This document shows positions 17,968 to 26,057 of a stretch of DNA of 64,000 nucleotides, piece by piece. The DNA is from Calditrichota bacterium. Its GTDB lineage: Bacteria > Zhuqueibacterota > Zhuqueibacteria > Zhuqueibacterales > Geothermadaptataceae. The DNA is taken from positions 276,562 to 340,561 of the forward strand of contig QQUE01000004.1 in the NCBI GenBank assembly GCA_008501765.1, read 5' to 3'. The notes beneath the pieces are model-generated. The model was not told the origin of the DNA, ran no database searches, and worked only from the letters and a program-made list of their open reading frames with translations. Both the position numbers and the translations under genes were made by a program. Numbering within the stretch: position 1 is the stretch's first letter; each line of letters opens with the position of its first letter.

Positions 17968-18140
17968 ACCCGTTGTACAAAGTAGTTCACAAAGATTTTT
18001 TTTGTTGTCGTCGACCTGTCATTCCCGAGTGTTTTTATCGGGAATCCATGCTTATACAATTTCTGGATCCCCGATAGGAGCATTCGGGGATGACAGTATG
18101 AGGATTTGCACTCAATTCTGGCGAATTATGCACAATGCGT
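17968..18140. mobile_element. MITE-like element A (173 bp) with 8-bp target duplication
   Basis: Begins ACCCGTTGTACAAAG and ends CACAATGCGT, imperfect terminal inverted repeats. It is flanked by perfect direct repeats TAGAAATA at 17960-17967 and 18141-18148. Inside are facing arms CTGTCATTCCCGAGTG...ATCGGGAATCC and GGATCCCCGAT...ATTCGGGGATGACAG, forming a long hairpin. It has no coding capacity. It shares terminal sequence and duplication length with the elements at 27924 and 57468. Confidence 0.8.
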
Positions 18141-18238
18141 TAGAAATAGTTGAAAATTAGTATCAGGTTTGTTTAAAAAAGTATATGACTGAAGCTACTT
18201 ATTATAAAACGGAACTTATGGCTCATTCAATTCATTTA

Positions 18239-20458
18239 TTACAAATTTTCTTCCCAGAACTCGAGCATTTTATTGAATAAATGAATGCGCGCCGCCCGGT
18301 CAGCGATGCCGTGCTTGCGCATGGGGTAAAACATCATGTCGAACGGGATATTTGCCTGCACCAGTTCTTCGATGAAACTCCAGGCATTCTGCGGATGCAC
18401 GTTGTCATCGTAGGTTCCGTGCACGAGCAAAAGCCTGCCGTGCAGATTTTTCGCATGCCGCAGAATGGAGGTATTTTTGTAACCTTCCGGGTTTTCCTGC
18501 GGTGTTTTCATCGCAAACTCAGCCCATTTTGTATCGTAAAAATGCCAGTCGGTCACCGGCGCAACGGAAATGCCCGCTTTAAATTCCTTCGAGCGCGTCA
18601 TCGTGTGCAGCGTAAAACTACCGCCGCCACTCCAGCCCCAAATACCAAAGCGGTCGCCATCGACCCACGGCTGCGACTTGAGCCATTTCACCCCATCGAT
18701 TATGTCTGCCAGTTCAACCGGCCCGATGAATTTTTTCAGCAACAGGTTTTCAAATTTTTTACTAATTCCGGCTGCTGCCCGATGGTCAAACCGCACAACG
18801 AGATATCCTTTTTTAATCAGAATTTGATCAAAATAGTGACCGCGATTCCAGGAATTGGCGACTGTTGGCGCTGAGGGGCCACCGTAAATATTCATAATCA
18901 CAGGGTATTTTTTGTTGGCATTAAAATCTTTCGGTTTCAATATTTCAGCGGGCATCAAAAAGCCATCGGATGTTGGGATTGTAAAAAATTCAGGATATTG
19001 AAAGTCCAGCGCTTCAACCAATTCCGGGCGTGGTTCGGAAAGGATTTTAATGCTTTTGCCCTTGCTATCATTGAGCGAAAGCGATGGCTGTGTACGAACA
19101 TTCGAGAAGGTATCAAAATAATATTTTCCATCCGGGCTGAAGCTGATTGCATGCGTACCGTCCCCTTCCGTCAGCCGTTCCATCTTTGAGCCGTCGCTGT
19201 GAATACGGTAAAGATGCCGCTCAATGGATGCTTTTTCGAGCGCTGAAAAATAGATCCAGTCATTTTTTTCATCGACAGCTGCGACAGTTTGCCGCGGATT
19301 TCTCCCGGCAGATTTGACAGCCCAATCGCCCCTGGTGATCTGATTTACCCGCGTGCCATCCATCGTAAATCTGTAAAGATGCGCAAATCCATCCCGCTCA
19401 GACTGCCAGATAAAATGCTTGCCATTATTCAAAAAAATCAGATCATCGTGCAGGTTGACCCAGGCGTTGTCTGTTTCACGTAAGATGAACTTTGAATTAC
19501 CATCATCAGAATTTACAAAATACAGTTTGAGCCCATCCTGCGCCCGGTTCAGCGTTTGTACACTCAGTTGTTTGCTATCGGGAAGCCACTTGACGCGGGG
19601 AATATACTCATAATCATCCGCTGCAAAATCCACCCAGGTTGTTTTTGCAGATTGAATATTGGCAATGCCGACGCGGACTTTCGGATTGGCCGTACCAGCT
19701 TTGGGGTAACGCTGCTTGATTACCCGTGGAACTGCGGGCTGGAAATCCACGAAATGCGTAATTTCGACAGGTGATTCATCTGTTTGCAGATACGCCAATC
19801 GCTTTGAATCACTCGACCACCAATACCCGGTGTCACTGCGTCCAAAAATTTCTTCCCAATAAACCCAGGACAGCGTGCCATTTAGTATGGTCTCAGAGCC
19901 ATCGGTGGTGAGGCGTATTTCTTTGTTTTCTTTGATATTGAAGACATACAGATCGTTTTCACGGACGAACGAAAGCAGTTTTCCATCAGGGGAAATTTGC
20001 ACCGACTTCTCGGCAGCCGCAGTTTCGGTTACACGGCTGAATTTCGAACTGCTCAGGTCAAGAATAAATATATCGTTTTGAAATAAATAAACAGCCTGCC
20101 GACCCCATGCGTCGAAGAAAACCGGCCATCTTAAAACGTTATGCTGCCGTCCTTCTTCAAAGAATGTATTTAAACTTCCCATCGCTTTTCCAGCATCAAC
20201 TGCTGGTGCTATATTTCCGGTTCGCGGATCAAATATCTCGAAATTTCGCTCATTTGCCGGTTTTCGCAAATCGAATAACATCGCGGTGTTGTTGGCCAAC
20301 CAAAAATACCTGGGTATTGCTGTTAGCTCCGCGCTGGAATTACTGTAGATCCACTCAACAGAAACAGCCTTTTTATCTTGGGAGTATAGTTTTGAAGGAG
20401 TACAGATAAAAAAAAGAAGAACTATAAAAATCGATAATTTTGCGAATGAATGGCTCAT
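18239..20458 (-). CDS. prolyl oligopeptidase / dipeptidyl peptidase IV family (S9) exported peptidase
   Basis: A 739-residue secreted or periplasmic serine peptidase. It has a signal peptide (MSHSFAKLSIFIVLLFFICTPSKLYSQ), an eight-bladed DPP-IV N-terminal propeller (about 60-500) and an alpha/beta-hydrolase domain (about 510-739). The nucleophile is S610 in GWSGGG, with aspartate about D684 in GTYDDNVH and histidine about H716 in RKHGI. The family normally has GWSYGG; here the tyrosine is glycine. WVYWEEIFGR, the glutamate-containing segment that binds the substrate N-terminus in DPP-IV, is present at about residue 198. It probably releases N-terminal dipeptides (X-Pro or X-Ala). AGGA lies 8 bases upstream. 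The neighbours are unrelated. Confidence 0.88.
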   Translation of the reverse strand: MSHSFAKLSIFIVLLFFICTPSKLYSQDKKAVSVEWIYSNSSAELTAIPRYFWLANNTAMLFDLRKPANERNFEIFDPRTGNIAPAVDAGKAMGSLNTFFEEGRQHNVLRWPVFFDAWGRQAVYLFQNDIFILDLSSSKFSRVTETAAAEKSVQISPDGKLLSFVRENDLYVFNIKENKEIRLTTDGSETILNGTLSWVYWEEIFGRSDTGYWWSSDSKRLAYLQTDESPVEITHFVDFQPAVPRVIKQRYPKAGTANPKVRVGIANIQSAKTTWVDFAADDYEYIPRVKWLPDSKQLSVQTLNRAQDGLKLYFVNSDDGNSKFILRETDNAWVNLHDDLIFLNNGKHFIWQSERDGFAHLYRFTMDGTRVNQITRGDWAVKSAGRNPRQTVAAVDEKNDWIYFSALEKASIERHLYRIHSDGSKMERLTEGDGTHAISFSPDGKYYFDTFSNVRTQPSLSLNDSKGKSIKILSEPRPELVEALDFQYPEFFTIPTSDGFLMPAEILKPKDFNANKKYPVIMNIYGGPSAPTVANSWNRGHYFDQILIKKGYLVVRFDHRAAAGISKKFENLLLKKFIGPVELADIIDGVKWLKSQPWVDGDRFGIWGWSGGGSFTLHTMTRSKEFKAGISVAPVTDWHFYDTKWAEFAMKTPQENPEGYKNTSILRHAKNLHGRLLLVHGTYDDNVHPQNAWSFIEELVQANIPFDMMFYPMRKHGIADRAARIHLFNKMLEFWEENL

Positions 20459-20575
20459 TTTAAATTCCTATTTTTTCAGCAGGATTAATTAGAAGAAAAC
20501 CAAACTTTCCGACAGCACTATAAATATAATCCAACTGGAAAATTGATTATTGCATGTTGATCATTGAATGATGAT

Positions 20576-21469
20576 TTATCCCCTCACTATGCTGTTAATT
20601 CTTCGAATATTATCGCGCAAGTGATTGATATTGTCAACGCCAATTGTCATTGCATCGATATTGCCGCTGCCGAGCACGTAGCGAAGTGAGGTCTCCCGTT
20701 GTGCTTCATCGATCAATTTGCCGCAGCCGAATATTTTCATCCCGACAATGCCTTTGCCATTGTCGTGTGCTTCTTTCAAGACTGGCATGACAGTTTCTGG
20801 TGGGCCGTCCATGCGCGTGCCCTGGTTGTTGATGCGGGCAAGAATCACATCGACCCACTCGCTTTTGGCAGCGGCTTTGAGAGCATCCAATGTGTGGCAG
20901 GAAACGCCCACCGCCCGAATTTCGCCGCGGTCTTTGGCCGCGGACATGGCATCGCGCAAGGCTTTGGTTTCTTCAACCCAGTTTGCCGATTCCCGGCAAT
21001 GGATGAGCACGATATCAAAAAAATCGCTGCCGGTTTCTTTGCGAAAGCGGTCGAACGTGGATTGAAAACCGTCATATTTAAGCCAGGACATATTGCGCGT
21101 CCAAATTTTTGTCAGGACGGTAAGTTTTTCCCGTGGGAGAATTTTTAAGGTATTTCTGAAATACTGGTGGCTGCCGTAAATATCAGCCAGGTCCATGAAA
21201 GTAACGCCGTGCTCGTAGGCCTGTTGCACCAACTTTGTAAATCCTTTTTCCCCAAGTGCCGTTTGTTGCGATTTCCTTTCCCAACCAAACGAGCCCGTGC
21301 CCAGTGCAACCCGTGAAGTTTCGATGCTGCTTTTGCCGAGAACAATCCGGTCGATACTTTCATTGCCAGCAATTAATTCCGATCGAGGCCACAGGGCGGT
21401 GCCCACACTTAGTCCAGCAACGCCATTCACTGATTTTTGAATAAATTTGCGTCGGGAAATCGGTCGCAT
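20576..21469 (-). CDS. Tat-exported aldo/keto reductase family protein
   Basis: A 297-residue protein with a twin-arginine signal (SRRKFIQKSVNGVAGLSVGTAL) and then an aldo/keto reductase barrel: LGKSSIETSRVALGTGSFGW, GVTFMDLADIYGSHQYF (catalytic Asp/Tyr pair), LTVLTKIW (Lys), FFDIVLIHCRES and GIVGMKIFGCG. It would use NAD(P)H if the cofactor is loaded before export. The ATG at 21469 has a GGAGG 6 bases upstream; a GTG immediately before it is also in frame. The substrate is unknown. It is downstream of the zinc operon but on the opposite strand. Confidence 0.82.
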   Translation of the reverse strand: MRPISRRKFIQKSVNGVAGLSVGTALWPRSELIAGNESIDRIVLGKSSIETSRVALGTGSFGWERKSQQTALGEKGFTKLVQQAYEHGVTFMDLADIYGSHQYFRNTLKILPREKLTVLTKIWTRNMSWLKYDGFQSTFDRFRKETGSDFFDIVLIHCRESANWVEETKALRDAMSAAKDRGEIRAVGVSCHTLDALKAAAKSEWVDVILARINNQGTRMDGPPETVMPVLKEAHDNGKGIVGMKIFGCGKLIDEAQRETSLRYVLGSGNIDAMTIGVDNINHLRDNIRRINSIVRG

Positions 21470-21765
21470 CACTTTCCTCCGGTTATTCGCCTGCGAATTT
21501 CATATTCGATTTTCTGGTGGTGCCTATAAAATAAAGAGAATTTTTCAGAATACAAAACTAAACACACTATCCGGTAATCGCTACCCCTATAGCATCCAAC
21601 AAGGAAGAATTTAATTGAAGATTTTGATGATCATGGATTTACCAAAAGAAATCCCACTTCCTGCATCCCTATTTTTCAATTGTACTTTCCAGTAAAAAAT
21701 CTATATTCTATTGTTAGTTAAATTAACGGGAACAAAAGAATTAGTCAAAATGTTTTAACAGAACA
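21470..21765. other. divergent intergenic region upstream of the metal-uptake genes
   Basis: This gap must contain promoters for both flanking genes. A short palindrome GTTAAATTAAC at 21717-21727 lies 39 bases before the first uptake gene and is a candidate operator, possibly for a Zur-like regulator. That is only a guess from position. Confidence 0.35.
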
Positions 21766-22203
21766 ATGCAGCGACCAAAGAATAAATTTTTCGTTAGAAT
21801 TATTTCCCTCATTGTTTTATTCTCATTTTGTGCCCATATGGGGGAACATATTCTGTTCAATATAATGGAGGCGGCCAGCTCAAATAACAACTGCATAGAG
21901 GCAGAATCCGGGACATCTCCTGTTTCGGATAATGAAGCACATTTGCACCCCAAAGGCCCATTCCAGCCAAGCAATACCTTTGATTTGCATAATTCCAGTC
22001 AATCGGCCAGCCATGACCACCAGTACAAATGTTGCACTTTGAATCACACTTTCTCGGTTCCTGCTCCCCACAACTGGGTACTCGGCAGTACAAACTTTTA
22101 TTTATTGGCAGAATTCTCTCAGGCAATCCATTTCAACACTTTTGAAAATTCCTTGTATTTGGCCACCTACTTTCCAGATATATTCCATCCTCCTGCCTCC
22201 TGA
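21766..22203 (+). CDS. small exported His/Cys-containing protein at the head of a metal-uptake operon
   Basis: A 145-residue protein I cannot assign to a family. The N-terminus (KFFVRIISLIVLFSFCAHMGEHIL) is a signal peptide or membrane anchor. Histidines are frequent (HMGEH, HLH, HNSS, HDHQYKCC, HIH-like clusters toward the C-terminus FHPPAS), and a CC pair is present. Similar short His-rich proteins sometimes precede metal-transport genes. It is 91 bases upstream of the outer-membrane protein gene and likely in one operon with it. No good ribosome site precedes the ATG, so the start is uncertain. Confidence 0.55.
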   Translation: MQRPKNKFFVRIISLIVLFSFCAHMGEHILFNIMEAASSNNNCIEAESGTSPVSDNEAHLHPKGPFQPSNTFDLHNSSQSASHDHQYKCCTLNHTFSVPAPHNWVLGSTNFYLLAEFSQAIHFNTFENSLYLATYFPDIFHPPAS

Positions 22204-22294
22204 AAAAATCATTTCGATTTTCAATTTTTCCAAATTAATTACAAAAACAAAAACTTAAGTTGATTTCTGAATTCAGAAAAAATTGAGGTAGGCA

Positions 22295-23545
22295 ATGACT
22301 ATTCATTTTAAGGGTTTTAAACCCTTCCATCTGATAATTATATTTTTTCTACTCATATCGTCGGTGGCTGCACAAAATATGAAAAAAACTGTGCCCACCG
22401 AAAAAGATTCAACCGATGCGCTACTCGAAGCTGAGCTCGCCCGTGAGCTGGGTACCGAATATAAGTCCGAAAACAAGGCGCCCGAAGTGGGCACACAAAA
22501 CCAGGTGCTCGGTCAAATTTCGCGGACCGGCTCGTCGTTAAATCCAAAAATCAGCGCAATTGGCCTGTTTCTGGGCTCAGCCACCGAAGAAAAAGCTGTT
22601 GCAAAACCGATCGATTTTGGCCTGCACTCCGCCGAAATTGTCTTCGAAGCGTATGTCGATCCGTACACAAAAGCGACATTCAACATCGGATTTCATAATG
22701 AATTGGAAAATCCATTCGCCGGGCCAAATGCGGAGGCGGCTTTCGAAAGCGAATTTCATGCTGAGCTTGAAGAAGGTTATGTCACCACGCTGAGCATGCC
22801 TTTTTCGCTGCAGGCCAAAGCGGGAAAATTTCGCAGCGCCATGGGAAAAATCAACCAAATTCATCCGCATGCCTATAATTTTGTCGGTGCGCCACTCATG
22901 TACGCCAACTATTTTGGTGGGGAAGGATTGGTCGACCGTGGTGTTTCTTTGAGCTGGCTCATTCCCAATCCTTTCGATCTCTATCAGGAACTCACCCTTG
23001 AAACGACATCCGGCGCAACAGAAAGTCCGTCGTTTACCGGAACGAAGGATTTGTTGTACCTGCTCCACTTAAAAAATTATGTAGATTTAAATGAAAATAC
23101 GACGCTGGAATTGGGATTCACCGGCATTCGAGGCAGCAATGACGCAGAACGGCATAAATCGCACATTGCAGCCGTGGATTTAACGCTGCGCTGGAAACCA
23201 CTGCGCCGAGGCCGTTATAAAAGTTTTGAATGGATAACGGAAGCTTTGCTCAGTCGCAGAGATACACCGGCCGGCGAAATCGACAGCAAAGGCCTTTACA
23301 GTTTTATGCGCTACCAGCTTTCAAAGCGGACATACATCGGGGGACGATTTGACTATTCCGAATATCCTGAAAACGGGGATATCAGCGAAAAAGCTTATTC
23401 CGCAAATCTCAGTTTCTTTGCCACTGAGTTTCAAAAATTCGACCTGCAATATCAATATGGATTGCCGGTGCAGGGGGAAAATTTTAGCCGGATACTGTTG
23501 CGATCAGTCTTTGTAATTGGCGCCCACGGGGCACATAAATATTAA
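22295..23545 (+). CDS. outer-membrane beta-barrel protein, putative metal-linked porin
   Basis: A 416-residue exported protein: signal peptide (FHLIIIFFLLISSVAAQ), a charged N-terminal linker, then a barrel of alternating strands (PKISAIGLFLG, AEIVFEAYVDPYTKATFNIGFH, YIGGRFDYSEYP) ending FVIGAHGAHKY. The C-terminus lacks the classic final Phe. Its place between a His-rich protein and a ZnuA-like binding protein suggests passage or binding of the same metal at the outer membrane, which is inference. GAGGTA lies 8 bases before the ATG, and the binding-protein gene begins 25 bases after its stop. Confidence 0.7.
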   Translation: MTIHFKGFKPFHLIIIFFLLISSVAAQNMKKTVPTEKDSTDALLEAELARELGTEYKSENKAPEVGTQNQVLGQISRTGSSLNPKISAIGLFLGSATEEKAVAKPIDFGLHSAEIVFEAYVDPYTKATFNIGFHNELENPFAGPNAEAAFESEFHAELEEGYVTTLSMPFSLQAKAGKFRSAMGKINQIHPHAYNFVGAPLMYANYFGGEGLVDRGVSLSWLIPNPFDLYQELTLETTSGATESPSFTGTKDLLYLLHLKNYVDLNENTTLELGFTGIRGSNDAERHKSHIAAVDLTLRWKPLRRGRYKSFEWITEALLSRRDTPAGEIDSKGLYSFMRYQLSKRTYIGGRFDYSEYPENGDISEKAYSANLSFFATEFQKFDLQYQYGLPVQGENFSRILLRSVFVIGAHGAHKY

Positions 23546-23570
23546 TTTTAAATCAGAATCGAGAATTATA

Positions 23571-24533
23571 ATGTTGAAAAAACAAAAAATATATGCCCTT
23601 GCGGCCTTCATTGCCCTGCAAGTTATTGCGTTTGCCGGCGCTGCCGGTGCAGATAAAATCAAGATTGTCACCAGTTTACCTGATTTGGCGAGCATTGCAC
23701 AGGAGATTGGCGGCGACTATGTAACGACCTTTTCGATTGCCAAAGGCTATCAGGATCCACATTTTGTCGATCCAAAACCCAGCTATATGATTCGTTTGCA
23801 AAAAGCAGACATTTTTATCCAGGTGGGCCTGGACCTTGAAATTGGCTGGATTCCGCCATTGCTCGAGGGCGCTCGCAATGGCGCTATTTTACCCGGGGGC
23901 AAGGGTTATATTGACGCCTCCGTCGGCATTCCGCTGTTGGAAGTGCCAACAGGGGAGCCGAGCAAATTGCGCGCTGAAGGGGATATTCATATTTATGGCA
24001 ATCCCCATTACTGGCTCGATCCCTTGCGGGGAAAAATGATAGCCGAAAATATACACAATGGCCTTATCAGACTACAACCTGAGAATGAAGCGCAATTCAG
24101 ATCAAATCTTGATATTTTCAACCAAAAGATTGATGCGTTAACACAAAACCTGCAAGACAAGATTTCCGATTATGCTGGCACAAAAGTGATCGCTTTTCAC
24201 AATAGCTGGCCCTATTTTGATGAACGCTTTCATTTCGATCTCGTTGGATTTATCGAGCCGAAACCGGGCATTCCCCCTTCGCCAAAACATCTCGTTTCGG
24301 TCATAAATCATATGAAACAAAACGACATTCGCATTATCATAATTTCACCCTATTTTAGCAAAAAATCCGCGCAACTCATCGCTTCTAAAACGTCCGCTGT
24401 TTTAATCGAACTCGCAAGCTCAGTGGGTGCACAGGCAGAAATAAAATCCTATTTTGACCTTTTCGAATACAATATCAACAAGTTAATCGAAGGAATCAAG
24501 CAGGCTGGGATAATAAAAAAGAACAACAAATAG
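23571..24533 (+). CDS. ZnuA-like metal ABC transporter substrate-binding protein
   Basis: A 320-residue periplasmic binding protein of the cluster A-I (ZnuA/TroA) family. The signal peptide is in residues 1-27. Metal ligands expected for the family are visible: H64 in DPHFVDPKP, H146 in NPHYWLDP, H210 in FHNSWPYF, and an acidic fourth ligand probably the Glu in VLIELAS, where many homologues have Asp. There is no long His-rich loop. Zinc or manganese is the likely substrate. The ATG at 23571 leaves a normal signal peptide; longer in-frame starts overlap the previous gene. The permease gene follows after 12 bases. Confidence 0.88.
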   Translation: MLKKQKIYALAAFIALQVIAFAGAAGADKIKIVTSLPDLASIAQEIGGDYVTTFSIAKGYQDPHFVDPKPSYMIRLQKADIFIQVGLDLEIGWIPPLLEGARNGAILPGGKGYIDASVGIPLLEVPTGEPSKLRAEGDIHIYGNPHYWLDPLRGKMIAENIHNGLIRLQPENEAQFRSNLDIFNQKIDALTQNLQDKISDYAGTKVIAFHNSWPYFDERFHFDLVGFIEPKPGIPPSPKHLVSVINHMKQNDIRIIIISPYFSKKSAQLIASKTSAVLIELASSVGAQAEIKSYFDLFEYNINKLIEGIKQAGIIKKNNK

Positions 24534-24545
24534 AGGAGGGTAAAA

Positions 24546-25394
24546 ATGTTCGAAATGATGGGCATCGATTTTATGGTCAATGCATTATTTGCATGTTTGA
24601 TTTTTGGATTATTACTCAGCTATCTCGGAATTCACGTCGTCGGCCGCGGCATCGTTTTTGTCGACCTTGCCCTCGGGCAAATTTCCTCCTTTGGTGTCGC
24701 GATATCCGACTATTTTCACATGGGCCATCTCTGGTTGCCGGTGGCTTTTACTTTAGTCGGCGCGTTTCTCCTTTCGCTCATCCATATTCACGACAAACGC
24801 TTAAAACTTGAAGCGATAATCGGCATTATATACGTGGCCACTTCCGCATTCACCGTGCTGGTAATTTCAAAAACACCACACGGGGAATCGAACATTCAGG
24901 AAGTGCTTTTCGGCGCGTTGTTCGCAACGACCAGTGTTGATATATTTCGCATGTTGGGGGCTTTTGGCCTGCTCGCGATTTTGCATTTTGCATTTCACAA
25001 ACATTTGTACCGGATGACTGAACTTATTCAGTCGGGCGATGATTCTCAATTTGGCCTAAAAGAGCGCGCCTGGAATTTCTTTTTTTACATGAGCATCGGT
25101 CTTTCCATCGTTCTCGCCGTCAGATTGGGTGGCGTCTTGCCGGTCTTTTCATATCTTGTTGTACCTGCCGTAAGTGCCGTTATGCTTGCCAGAAACAAGG
25201 CAGCAATTGTACTGGTGGCATTGTTAAATTCGGCGTTGGCAGGTTTTTTCGGATTGTGGCTTTCCTATACTTATGATTTTCCGGCAGGCCCATCCATCGT
25301 AGCCATTTTTGCCGTCATTTTTGTAGTAGCGACCATTTTACGTTTTGTTCGGCTGCGTTTTTTCAATGTTACTTTTGAGGAAGAACGCGTTTAA
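24546..25394 (+). CDS. ZnuB-like metal ABC transporter permease
   Basis: A 282-residue integral membrane protein with about eight membrane segments, of the ABC-3 (ZnuB/TroC) family. IHVVGRGIVFVDLALGQISSFGVAISDY, near the N-terminus, and GVLPVFSYLVVPAVSAVML are typical family regions. GAGGAGG precedes the ATG. It pairs with the binding protein encoded just upstream. No ATP-binding subunit is encoded after it or anywhere in this window, so the ATPase must be shared or encoded elsewhere. Confidence 0.88.
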   Translation: MFEMMGIDFMVNALFACLIFGLLLSYLGIHVVGRGIVFVDLALGQISSFGVAISDYFHMGHLWLPVAFTLVGAFLLSLIHIHDKRLKLEAIIGIIYVATSAFTVLVISKTPHGESNIQEVLFGALFATTSVDIFRMLGAFGLLAILHFAFHKHLYRMTELIQSGDDSQFGLKERAWNFFFYMSIGLSIVLAVRLGGVLPVFSYLVVPAVSAVMLARNKAAIVLVALLNSALAGFFGLWLSYTYDFPAGPSIVAIFAVIFVVATILRFVRLRFFNVTFEEERV

Positions 25395-25413
25395 TTATTT
25401 AAAACAATCATAT

Positions 25414-25449
25414 TAGCCACAGATCATTCCTGATATTTCTGTGGCTAAA
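25414..25449 (+). terminator. 11-bp hairpin after the metal-uptake operon
   Basis: TTAGCCACAGA (25414-25424) and its exact complement TCTGTGGCTAA (25439-25449) with a 14-base loop, 20 bases after the permease stop. An AT-rich tail follows but no T-run, so termination is plausible rather than certain. Confidence 0.55.
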
Positions 25450-25550
25450 TAAATACATCGTCACTGCAAATTTGCATGATTGATTTCACGATATTTACTT
25501 TTCCACAGCGAATTAGCCTGCATTTTAAAATGCATTTTGTATAGTAAATT

Positions 25551-25585
25551 TTATATTGCTATTGAATAAATTAATTTATATTGTC
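25551..25585 (+). promoter_or_regulatory. 35-bp conserved element, copy 1
   Basis: TTATATTGCTATTGAATAAA continues through TTAATTTATATTGTC. It matches the element at 28278-28312 at 33 of 35 positions. Both copies lie upstream of exported-protein genes on the plus strand (here 472 bases before the gene start). It could be a shared promoter or regulator site. The remainder of 25450-26057 is AT-rich and shows no gene. Confidence 0.5.
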
Positions 25586-26057
25586 CTATCGACCAAAAAT
25601 TACAACGTCAGGAAAGACGAAATACCAATGGAAAATCAGGGAACACAACGATGTGACCCGAAATTCGTGAAAACCGACTTCAACCCTTCTTGTCTCATTC
25701 GCACATAAAAAAACGACCCTTTATTCCCATTGCCTATTTCGCAATTCCTCAATCATATCCAATCTTTATTTTAGCGCCAGCTCTGCTCAATTTATGGTTA
25801 GCATCATGTCAATTATTGAGGGATTAAATTGTGCTGTCTTTTTAATACCGCTCGACAGGCCTTTCATTTCGTTTTCAGGTTAAGAATTCTTGATTATTTC
25901 GAACTCAAAAATATAAATCCTGTTTCCACCCATTTTGAACAATGGTTCTATGCGAAGATGAATGGTGTGCTAAAAAATAAAGTTTCACTTAGCCCGACTT
26001 AGAATTGAATACAATCCCAATTAAAACATACTAACCAAAATTATGGAGGATTTCATC

